DNA of 64,000 nucleotides from Zychaea mexicana. Taxonomy: Eukaryota; Mucoromycota; Mucoromycetes; Mucorales; Lichtheimiaceae. The stretch is taken from assembly GCF_025766255.1 (NCBI RefSeq), contig NW_026516739.1, positions 1 to 64,000 on the forward strand. Direction: 5' to 3'. Of this stretch, positions 48,551 through 58,531 are shown in pieces (the stretch's first letter is position 1; each line of letters starts with the position of its first letter). The notes under the pieces are model-generated. The model ran no database searches. It was not told the origin of the DNA and worked only from the letters and a program-made list of their open reading frames with translations. The translations under genes were made by a program, and so were the position numbers.

Positions 48551-51500
48551 ATTTGTGTTCTTGAGGCTTTGCCAAAAAAAAAAGAGCAAAGATCCTACAC
48601 AGCCTTCACTGACTGCGGTTTTAATTCATTCCTGCTGCGGTCTTTTTGTGTTACAGGCACGAGAATCAAAGTCTTTGATACTCTACCTCTTTTTTTCTAG
48701 TGATATGAAGAAAAATATGGTAGCGAAATACAAGCCCGTACCGTGCGTTTTTGTTTTCTTGAGTGATTACTGCAAATACGGTAAGGATTTCTCCACAACA
48801 CACTCGATTGTTACAGTGTAGCCAACAAGGAATGATTTGCGAGCGAGTTGAATATTTTATGCTGTGGCGTATATCATATAATCGAATCGCTAGGGCATAC
48901 AGAGTTTTCGCTCATATTGCTACTCATCTGTCAATAAGAGACCGGAGATCCTGGCTGTTGTTCCAACAGAGAATCTGTTCGAGCACTTCGAGATCATTAC
49001 ATCTCAAGCATGGATTAGCGAAAGAACTACCCGATTTAATGATCAAATCTGTCAGCAAAGTTGATATCTTGCTCCACAGTTCATTAAAAAATTTGACAAA
49101 CATCTATTCTATTTCTTGACGATATACATATATAATACATCATGTCGCACATTACACTTAAAATTGATTGGCAGAAACCCTTCTCGATATCGTTCAGCTT
49201 TTGTCATTTGACTTCGCTCTGCAATACTGAATTCAAGCGAGAAAAAGTATTTTTTTTGGCTTAGCGCTACATGGCTGGACAATCGATATCAATGAATTTG
49301 ACCATTTGTACAGTCATCTCGATTCGCTGTCGACAAAAAGCAAGACGACAAACAAGCTTTGAGGCCACCACTTTTTATTAAATACGCGAGAAGAAATGTA
49401 ATAGCAAGACATCAGCAGCGAAAGAAAATGAGGATGATCATCAAAGTGGATTCACCGAATTAGTGCTCAATCCAACTAACCCGTTATTACAAGCCTGTGT
49501 ATCATCAGACCGTGCTGATACCAGTAATGACGATTATGTTGAGCGTGACGAATAATCTTGAATATATAAGCTCCATTTATAACAAATCAGCCGAGCCTTA
49601 AAGTAGCTAAAGTAGGACACAGTTATTTATTCATACATCCATGCGTAGCTTCATGCCAACTAGGTAGCAGCTTCTAATCGACATGATTGAACAATGATAT
49701 AACCTCACCAGCAGAAGCTCGACACCGCCGAGCTACATAATCACCTCTTGCCGCCAAGTAATTACCATCATAACAGCAAAGAACAACAGCAACAACAACA
49801 ACGACAAGGTTATCTACGACTGTGAAGCAGATTTCCTTGTTGTTGCGTATGTCTCAAAAATGATGGAACCGGAATCTATACACATTCGTGTGTGTCTTGA
49901 ATTTTCTCAGCCACACTACAAAGTGATACCGCTATTATGGTGTGCCCAAACGGCAACCATCGTATTGACAAAAAAAAGCCCACTCAATTGGACAAGCTAT
50001 TTCGCTAATTGCACTATGCCCATCTTCTAGTAGCAGCTACAAGCGTGAATAAGTACAGTGCCGGATGCACCGTTGTATTAGCCGCTGGTGGGATCGACTC
50101 ATGTTCAGCAACAGCCTCTCATCAATCTATTCTTCGCTAATAGCTGCACCGTCAAAATTATCTGAAAATCCAACAACATCCCTACTGAAAGCAGCTATCG
50201 CCGTCGGCCCACATGAACACATCACACGTTGCTATTCCGTCAATAATTACGAACGATTTGCAAAGTGAATGCGGGCTTCCAGTTCTACGAACCCGATAAT
50301 GCCGATGATATTTACTTTGCAGGAGCAAGAGGAAGCCATCATTTAGATGCATCAGTCGCTATGTTGCGGCGAAAGCAGCAGCGGCAGCAGCAGGAGGAGG
50401 AGGAGGAGGAGGAGGGGAACGAGGAAAGGACAAAACATGCCAGTTCAAGCTGAAGTACGTAATACGATGTAGGCACGACATTAATAAACAATCACACAAC
50501 TCCTTCGTCTTAAATTCATTAAGGCAAAGTCACCGAACCAACATGATTGCCTTAATGCTCAAGTCCAGCCAATGCCATCATTTTATGATCTTTGTATCGA
50601 GGATACACAAAAATATTGGCAATCTGACATGGTTCGCAACAATGCGCTAGAAAATTAGACACGCGCGGTATAAAATATCTGATCGAGTTTAAAGGAAGAC
50701 ATTATAATTGGCTTTCGTAGGATTTTCAGAAGGTCCACTAACTCATGGAAATCTGAGCCACTGTCAGTTTCATGTACTTGATACCATTTTCTCCTGTGTG
50801 AATGATGCTATAAAACGAGGAAGCGGACATATTTTTGCCGTGGCATGCAAGGGCTCTATGTGGATGCATTGTCAATTCGAATCCAACAATACGAGAACCT
50901 GCATACATTATCCAATTTAGCTGCCAGAGATTCAGCAGCCCAACATGTGCGGAGGACGATCCCTTATGGACAACGAGGCAATGCATATGTGTATGACAAT
51001 GATGAGTATGTAACAACAGTGCAGTGCTCTTTTTATGTACACTGATATCCGACTCCCTGTCAGTGAATCTCTGAGATTGGATAACAAATTATAGGCGAAA
51101 ATTGACTCGCTGCGCATGACGCTGCATCGTCAGGATAGAGTGTCTGGAACGGCTGTGATACAGAAAGTGAAGGTGGAGTAAACGAAATCCAAGAGCCTTA
51201 CATTCTATTGAAGATGACCCAACAGTTATCCTAATTAACCAATTTTAAAACTATGTAGCTTATAGGATTATTCGAGCCATACAAGGGCGTGGATTGATTG
51301 AAGACATACCTACGTATGATGAAGTATATGATATAACTTAGCGTGCACTCATTATGTAACATATTCTTCATAGTATCAAGTATAATACTTCAAATGAGAT
51401 ATAGCAGTCATTTATATACAGTTAAAAAAAAACAGACAGACGATTCGAAATGTACAATTCACTTATTGGGGAGAGATAGGAAATAGAGAATGAGGAGAGG

Positions 51501-51584
51501 GAAGGGGAAAGAAAGGGGGAGGGGTTAGCGATGGAAGATGAAAGGTATATGTGTGTGTGAGAAATAATGACAACGACGTACATT
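48551..51584. other. Unassigned region with coding-like fragments in shifting frames
   Basis: From about 48.7 to 51.3 kb, plus-strand segments of 30-70 codons look protein-like but change frame and are broken by stops without clean splice sites: around 48946-49044 (ENLFEHFEIITSQAW), 49390-49553 (GFTELVLNPTNPLLQAC), 50265-50453 (FQFYEPDNADDIYFAGARG then a Gln/Glu run), 50560-50656 (PMPSFYDLCIEDTQKYW), 50845-51040 (LYVDALSIRIQQYENLHTL) and 51270-51340 (DIPTYDEVYDIT). It may be a decayed gene, or an intron-rich gene I could not assemble. No family was recognised. Downstream sequence to 51584 includes the 3' UTR of the Atos-type gene. Confidence 0.3.
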
Positions 51585-53141
51585 TCATAATGTACCAAGC
51601 AAGTCCAAATCCGCCCTTGTCAACGGCCCACGCTCCTGAGGTCCTTCACAGGTCACCTTTAGCTTTTCTCGAGCATCCGCAATCCTGTTTGCAAACACAA
51701 CTCTGATATGCTTGTACAGATAAACACGTTTCTTTTCCGTTCTGCACAGCTGGACCTGGACGGCATAGCGCAACGAATGGCCATCATAAGACTTTTGGCG
51801 CAAAAACGTCTTTGTGTTTTTTGGCATATCCGACACATCGTATGGAATCAAGAACAACTTGACGGCCGTCTTGTTTGGGTTTTTGATCACCACCTGCAGT
51901 TGGCCTTTAGGTGGCAGACGATAAGGAGGTAACAAATCAACGGTGCCTACATAGGGCGGTACATGGTCTTGTAAATCGTAGAAAAACGCAGGAAATGTGA
52001 TGGCACGATGCGGTGGACATCGAAGCGAAGGCTTGCATTCTTTGCCCAGCACGCCAATTTGTGCTTGGAACAGAATGGGTTTGGATGGCATGGCGGACAT
52101 GCGTCCACTTAGCAGAGATTCTTCATAGCTGCCTACAAGTGAGCCACCGTGGTCGGCTGTCCACGATGTACGTCGTCCTTGTTGATGGTGAAGATGATTT
52201 GTCGGTGTCGGTGGAACAGCAAGCCAGGGAGCACGGGTACCGAACGAGGGGGAGGGGGAGGTGGAATAGGCAACAAGGCCATGATGATGGGTATACTGCA
52301 TGTTTGGTATGGGAATGCTTGCTGACAATGTCTTTTTAGTAGGTGGTATGGGTGTTGTAAGGTAGGGTGGTTCGCGTGGTTGTTGCTGAGCAAATGGATG
52401 ATGATAATTGTGTTGTTGATACTGTTGGTCATGCTGTTGCTGCTGCTGCTGGTCTTGATCATGTTCATGCACCGCTGTCGTTGCTGTTACCGTATCATCT
52501 TCAATGGCGGACAACGAAAGGCGGGACAAGCGTCGCATGGCAACACCACATGGAACCGATGGCTCATCTGCATGAGCATCCAGATACATTACTTTGAGGT
52601 TGACACGGCCTTTGGGAAGAAACTGGTGTGTTTTGATATGTGCGCTATGCGGGAAATCGGTGTTTGGAGGACAGGAACGTGAATAACAACGATACCCATC
52701 GACGGTGATCATGGCAGCCAAATCGGATTTTTTCAAACCATTATTGGAAAGCAGCGTGTGGACAGGCATGAGACGTGTGTGGGAATAAACCGCTTGGAGT
52801 AGCAAAATGGCATCTGTTTCGTCTGTCGTCGTCGTTGTCGCTGTTGTCGTTGTTGTTGGATCCAAAGACATGATCCAGCGCTCCAACAAAGTTCCGCTAT
52901 CGTTAGTGGCGTTGTTGGTCTTTTGGAGAATATGAACGACAACTGAAAAGCTACCACGAATGCGCTGGAGATGGTGGTGCTTCAGACCAAAGCAACAAAT
53001 GTCAAGGTGGTCCTGTGCGCACCCATACTGGGTACCCAGGCGAGCACGTAGAATAATTTGAATGAGTTTTCTGGTGGCATCAGAAGTTGAAATGCTGCAA
53101 TGATCTAGCGTAGAGGACGGTACAGCAACAGGTATAGGCAT
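51585..53141 (-). CDS. Atos/FAM214-type protein (DUF4210 and meiotic chromosome-segregation domain)
   Basis: Single exon, 518 residues, start ATG at 53141. The C-terminus (from about residue 400) has PPYVGTVDLLPPYRLPPKGQL, VVIKNPNKTAVKLFLIPYDVSDMP and KTFLRQKSYDGHSLRYAVQVQL, the hallmark of the FAM214A/B (ATOSA/ATOSB) C-terminal region annotated as a meiotic chromosome-segregation domain. An N-terminal part has LLERWIMSL and LLLQAVYSHTRLMPVHTLL, which recalls the HORMA-like Atg13 fold; that resemblance is only by eye. The middle is His/Gln-rich and low complexity. In animals the family acts as nuclear regulators; the fungal role is unknown. It is one of two intronless coding regions in the window. 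Confidence 0.8.
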   Translation of the reverse strand: MPIPVAVPSSTLDHCSISTSDATRKLIQIILRARLGTQYGCAQDHLDICCFGLKHHHLQRIRGSFSVVVHILQKTNNATNDSGTLLERWIMSLDPTTTTTATTTTTDETDAILLLQAVYSHTRLMPVHTLLSNNGLKKSDLAAMITVDGYRCYSRSCPPNTDFPHSAHIKTHQFLPKGRVNLKVMYLDAHADEPSVPCGVAMRRLSRLSLSAIEDDTVTATTAVHEHDQDQQQQQQHDQQYQQHNYHHPFAQQQPREPPYLTTPIPPTKKTLSASIPIPNMQYTHHHGLVAYSTSPSPSFGTRAPWLAVPPTPTNHLHHQQGRRTSWTADHGGSLVGSYEESLLSGRMSAMPSKPILFQAQIGVLGKECKPSLRCPPHRAITFPAFFYDLQDHVPPYVGTVDLLPPYRLPPKGQLQVVIKNPNKTAVKLFLIPYDVSDMPKNTKTFLRQKSYDGHSLRYAVQVQLCRTEKKRVYLYKHIRVVFANRIADAREKLKVTCEGPQERGPLTRADLDLLGTL

Positions 53142-54466
53142 TTCGCCCTTTCAGAATCTGCTGTTGTTGGGTTTTGGAGGGTTTGAAAAAAGAAGGGATA
53201 AAGCACAGAGACACGAACTCAAAACGATCATTTATATGCGCCAGACAACGAGAAAATTTTTTTCTTTTTTATTCGTGTGAGATATGATAAGATTTACTAG
53301 CTTTTTTTTTCACCTCGCTTCATATCAACTCAGCGGTAGTAAACGCATAGGGCAACCGGTTAACTTGTTTTTAAACCAATGAGGGATCGTATTTGAATAT
53401 TTCCCTTTCGTTTCTTTTGTACTCGTCTTCCATTTTTTCCTGGAGCAGAAAAAAGAAAGTTTTTTTTTCGGGGGGACTTGGGAGGGAGGCACCTTCGCTT
53501 GTTGCGCTGTTGTCAAGCACGCCATCTGCCGACAAGATGACTCAGAGAAAACTCGTTGGCATGAGCATAACAACCAGTTGATAGCCATGGTTACAAATTG
53601 GATGGTGTCTAGTCAGTGCGTTTCTACAAGAATACGTGCATTTAGCGTAAAGGAGCATCCATCACTCCATGCACATGACATTTGATGAACCCGAGGACAG
53701 CCGTCTCATCTGAATTTCGAACGCTTAAGAATACATAAAACAGAGGTGAGGCGCAATATGCACCCTCCGTCACGTACCATCAACACACATGCAGCATTAA
53801 ACCTTCAGGCTCACAGACTTGGAAATATAATACCTGTTACCGCAAATACACTGTAAACAGCCCTCCCATCAAACTGTTTTGAACAGCTCATTGTACATGT
53901 ATATGAATGTGCGTCGCACGGACTCTGTCGGGATCACCAAAAATGCATGCTTAATGCTACACAAGCTTGACCGAAAAAAATTTTAGAGCCAACGCCTGGA
54001 AACGGAGATAAGCCTAGTGCAAAGAAGTGAAAGAGCATTACATACTGAAGAGGCTATTGTTGCTCTTAAATGTAAAATATCACATTGGCTTCAATATGTA
54101 CCGAGCAGTTAAACAGTCGATGAAGTAGTATACAGCAATGGATGAGTGCATACTATGTAAAATGTTTGTAACCTAACATCATAGCCTGTAGTCATGCATG
54201 CTCTTGTTCAGTGGATGACTTGCATGTTACACCGTGCTTATTACATGCTCGTTGCTTCCGACAGAAAATATGTTTAAATCCAAAAATATGATAAGTTTAT
54301 ATGTAGTTTATAAAGTAAACAATATGTACATCAAGTAGATAGTGGGGAAATGGTAATAAAGCAGGCCAAAAAGGAAGAGAGACGGAGAGAGAAAGAATAA
54401 ACAAATAATATCGATATGGAGTGTATGCGCTAAGAAGGGGAAAGGGGGTATAACAGCGTTCTTGGT
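53142..54466. other. Spacer between the Atos-type gene and the kinesin
   Basis: 1.3 kb. The minus-strand motif CATATAAATG at about 53231-53240 could be the TATA region of the Atos-type gene (90 nt upstream). The rest is AT-rich without coding or RNA signals. Confidence 0.45.
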
Positions 54467-57425
54467 TTAGCAAATGGACTTTGTACTTTGAGGACGATCA
54501 AACAGCAGCGTCCTCTTTTCATCCAACAGATCATCCGGATGGATCTTGATCGCATCCATCCTATGCCTCAGCTCCTCCATATCGCGTTCATTTTTAATCT
54601 GCTGGGTATTGCCTTGAAGCGCCATTTCCGTCTTTTGCAGCTTGGCTTCCAGCTTGACCGTATTGCTGCATAAACCCTGCAAGTCATGCTCAGCCTTGGA
54701 CAAGACAGCCATGACACCCTGAGCATCCTTGTTTTGGAAACAGTCATCAAAGTTGATCTCAAACTTGATCATTTCGTCCTCAATCTTGACCTTTTGGCTC
54801 GTCAGTTGTTTGTCCAAATCTGCTACGCGTCGCATCACCGTGGCATTCTTGCGAGACGCCATCATCATTTCGGTTTTGGAGGATAGCAGCACGTGGGTCC
54901 TGTCCAAGGCTGTGTCTAACCGTTCTAGCTGGACAGAATAGCCGTCGTGTAATTGCACATAGTGGTTGGAAAATGACTTGAGGTCGGGAACGATCGCCAA
55001 GGACTCGACTTCGGACTCGCTCTTGATGCCTTTCAGTGCTTCTTCATGCGCGAGCATGATCGATTCCTTTTCTTCCAACGCTTGCTCAAGCTGCTCTTGG
55101 AGCTTTTCAATGCGCTTGCGTGATGCCAGTTCACGTTCTTCGGAATGTGCTTGCAATGCAAGCACGTTTTCTTGGAGACGCGCAATTTGTTGATGTAATA
55201 CGCGTCGCTCCTCCTTTTCTTCCGCCAACGTCGTCGTTGTGGATCGATCGTCTTCTGAAGAAGTGCTCGCGGATTTTTGCTTGTCTAGTTCGACCATCAT
55301 GCTAAGCAACTTGGCCTCGTATTGCTGTTGCAGATCTTCCCTGTCGCGTAGCGTATCGTCCAATTTGATTTGCAATTTCTCGTTAGACTCTTCTACAGCA
55401 TCCAGTTTGCGCGACAAGTCCATGATATGCATTTCAGTCCTTTCTTCCGCTTGTTTAAATTTGTCAATCGTACTCTGTAGCTCTTCCACCAATGCTGAAT
55501 TATCATGAGTGTCGTTCTGGTTGGATGCATGCTGCTGCTGCTGCTGCTGTTGTTGTTGTTGTTGTAAACGACGTTCCATCATCTCGATCTGCTTTTCCTG
55601 ATCCTCCATCACGATTCCGTACTGTTCAATCTTGGCCTGATGCTCTTCAAACATAAAGTCCGAGTGGTTGAGTGCAGCACGGGCCATGGCAAGCTGAGAC
55701 TCAAGTTTTGACATTGTCTTTTCGTACTCTTCCGCAATGGGTTCGGCATAATGTTGGAAATTGTACGTCTTGACGCGTTTCAGCTCATCTTCTACTACTC
55801 TGTTACGTTCGCGCGTGACAGAGGCTTCATGATCCAGCTCTTCTACTTGACGCTGCAGGTCAGCAATCACGTTGCGCTGCTCTTGATACAGCTGATCAAA
55901 ATCCGCGCCTGAAAGGACAGGTGATCCAGCATCAAGAGGTGTTATTGTACCTGTTGGAGCTGTTTGTGGAGATGCTCCTGCTCCTCCTCCTCCTCCTCCT
56001 CCTCCTTTTCGAAGCTCTGCTTTTAAAGTGGATATCATATTGCGTAGCATATCAACGTTGTCGGTCGTCATCCATTCCTCCACTTCGTTCTTTTCAAGTT
56101 TGTTCTTAATGTTGCGTGCACGACTTGCATATTGTAACGTGTTGATAGTCTCGGGCAAATTGTATTCTGCTGGGCTGACGCAGGCAATCATTAAAGTGGT
56201 TGCATTACCACCTAGTGAGTCCTGCAGCAGGCGCGTCAGTTTGGAATCACGATAAGGGATATGTGCATGTCGCTTAGCAGGATCGCCTAATACTGAGATC
56301 ACGTTGCCAAGTGCCAAGAGACCAGCGTTGATGTTGATGCCTTCTTTACGTCGGTCGCCTTCTGCTGCTGTTCGTTTTAACTGGAACGCATTTTTAATTG
56401 AAGAATGAAATTATATTAGTAATTTCTTCTCCCTTTTTTTTTCTTTACTAGATGAATGAAAAAAATAAAGTGTTGATCAACTGGTGAGTATAGTAACAGC
56501 AATCAATGATAAACCTACTCTTTCACTACCGGCCAAATCGACAAAGTGGAACTTGGACGTGGTAATGATCCAATCGCCCGCATCTTCTTGCCCCAGCTGC
56601 TGTGCTCTTTGTTTGCGAGGCGTCCATCGTTCCTGTTTGAGCGTGATGGACAGGATCGCATGGGAACGCGACGACTTTTCATTCATATCAGTTGCGCCTG
56701 TGGCACGGTTCAATGTGCCTTGCTGCAGGTACATCATAATATCGTCTGCATTTTGCACAGGCATTTCCTTGACGCCAGTCCAATAGATCTGGCCCTTGAC
56801 GTCTTCGCGGATGGTTATTGGCGGCCGTTCCGTAGGCGGTGCTGGATTCAGCAGGTCGATGAGTTCTTCATTATAGATTTCAACAAAGGACACTTTGACG
56901 CTATAGCGGTGTTGCGTCGCTCCTGCGGCTGATGCCGGCGGTGTTGTAGGGGGTGTTGCAGAGCGTGGAGCGCGCATACGGCTTTTGCTGTAATTGACGG
57001 ATGGTGCTGGTGAGGATCGTGCGGACGGTGAGGTCCCACCAATGCTGCTGCCGGTAGCTCCTCCCCCTCCAGCGGTAGCAAGCAGATCAAAAAGTAAATC
57101 CACCGCTCGTGGAACAATACCATCGTGCTCTACTCCGCCATTGTACTGCGCTGTACCCATCGTGTACGTCTTGCCTAGACATCCGGAATACATTTAATAT
57201 TACTTCAGGTTTCGCTATTAGACCGAGTAAGCATGATCTAAACTTTTGTTTGGTACCTGACGATGTTTGTCCCTACGCAAAGTAAACGAAAAGTTGTCAG
57301 CATATCTTTGTTTGTTTGCCTCACTAAGAGAAAGAGAAAGAGAGAGAAGAGAGTTCCATACATAGGCGAGTATTGTAACGTTGTAGCCTAAACACACAGA
57401 TGGGTAAGAACATATTTTCATGGTG

Positions 57426-57460
<35 letters not shown>

Positions 57461-57971
57461 CGCCAAATCCAAAGAACAGCAGCACCCTGCCCCCTTTACA
57501 CAACATACCGTCGACAAAGTGACGAACAAGCTTGTCACCGACGTTTAAGAAAATGTCGGACTGCGCACAAGAGGGTCGGAAGACGTGGTCAAAGTGAAAC
57601 AGCTTGCCCTGAGAGACGACATGGACATTCTTATCTTGAACATTGAGTACATCATTCTCAGATAAACTTGCAAATCGAGGCTGTGCTCGATCTCGATCGT
57701 TTAACGGTCGGATACGTAGTGCTTTACAAGATTGAAAAAAAGTTGTTGTTGTGGTTGCATTAGTTATAATCTAATACAAGGAGTGTATTTTTTTATATAT
57801 AGAAAAGACCAGACTGAAACCAAGTACTACTACTACTGCTGCTGCTACGACTACTACTACTCACTGCTTCAGCCCACACACTCAAGCAAACACACCGCCC
57901 CCCACCCCTTATGTTTTATGCGATATACACTTGCCTACTTGCACAGCAGCTTGAGTAGGGGCTTTTGTCAT
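54467..57971 (-). CDS. Kinesin-4-like motor protein (KIF4/KIF21-like)
   Basis: Exons complement(54467..56380, 56519..57174, 57257..57272, 57362..57387, 57509..57721, 57935..57971), 953 residues. N-terminal motor: [16 protein letters not shown]-loop GQTSSGKT at residues 93-100, [11 protein letters not shown] (switch I) and DLAGSER (switch II, ends at residue 316). [21 protein letters not shown] and [19 protein letters not shown] are close to KIF4/KIF21. A 50-60-residue Gly/Ser/Pro insertion follows [12 protein letters not shown]. After the neck comes a poly-Gly run (Gly x 9) and a long coiled coil with a Gln run, so a homodimer. Exon 1 ends in GTAG|GCAAGT: a GC-AG intron. Plus-end-directed movement or microtubule-dynamics control is expected from the family. 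Cargo unknown. Confidence 0.93.
57426..57460. repeat. CTA trinucleotide microsatellite in a kinesin intron
   Basis: About 11-12 CTA/TAG units inside the intron between exons 2 and 3 of the kinesin gene; likely length-variable. Confidence 0.85.
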
Positions 57972-58531
57972 GGTGTATTGGTAGTTTTGTTACTTTACAC
58001 AAAAGAGAAAAGAAGGTTTAGACATTTTATACAGCAACTGTTTATTTTAAAGTCGCACAGCGTTTTTTTTTTATTTTTCGACGCTCACCCTTCACCTCCC
58101 CCCCTTTTTTTTTCGCTCTCTTTGCTTTAGTATTACACGAACATCCCCGACACATTCTCTGAGGCCATTAAATGCATTTATCAGTAAAATTAAGCAATTA
58201 TCATCCTAACTAACATGCTAATGATCCTTGTTGTCAGCCACAGATCTGGGGATATCTGTTGCGCGGATGAACACAAAGAGAAAAAGTGTTCGTCATCATA
58301 TGCTATGCGTTTGCAAGATATAAGATGCGTGTTTGTTGTTGTTACATACGGTGTGTATGGCAAATGTGCATGTCCTATTCTTTTTTAGTGCCTGACGAGA
58401 TGTTGATAATGAAAGCAGAGGATTTCTCTCGGAGATAAGGAGGGAGGGAGAAACTGTATGTTATGTGTAAGTGTAATTGGAAAGGGAGAGGGGGAGGGGA
58501 AATAAAAGGCGGTACAAATTATATATTGCAA
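57972..58531. other. Promoter region of the kinesin and 3' flank of Dbp5
   Basis: 0.56 kb. Contains poly-T runs and a GT-rich patch near 58330. No TATA box close to the kinesin start was recognised. Confidence 0.4.

Noticed and set aside
57324..57538. Ser/Val-repeat open frames antisense and sense around 57.4 kb
   Set aside because: They come from the CTA repeat in a kinesin intron.
9461..57971. Microtubule-transport gene cluster (dynactin, BORCS8-like, kinesin)
   Set aside because: The genes are many kilobases apart with unrelated genes between and no shared regulation visible; chance grouping is the simpler reading.
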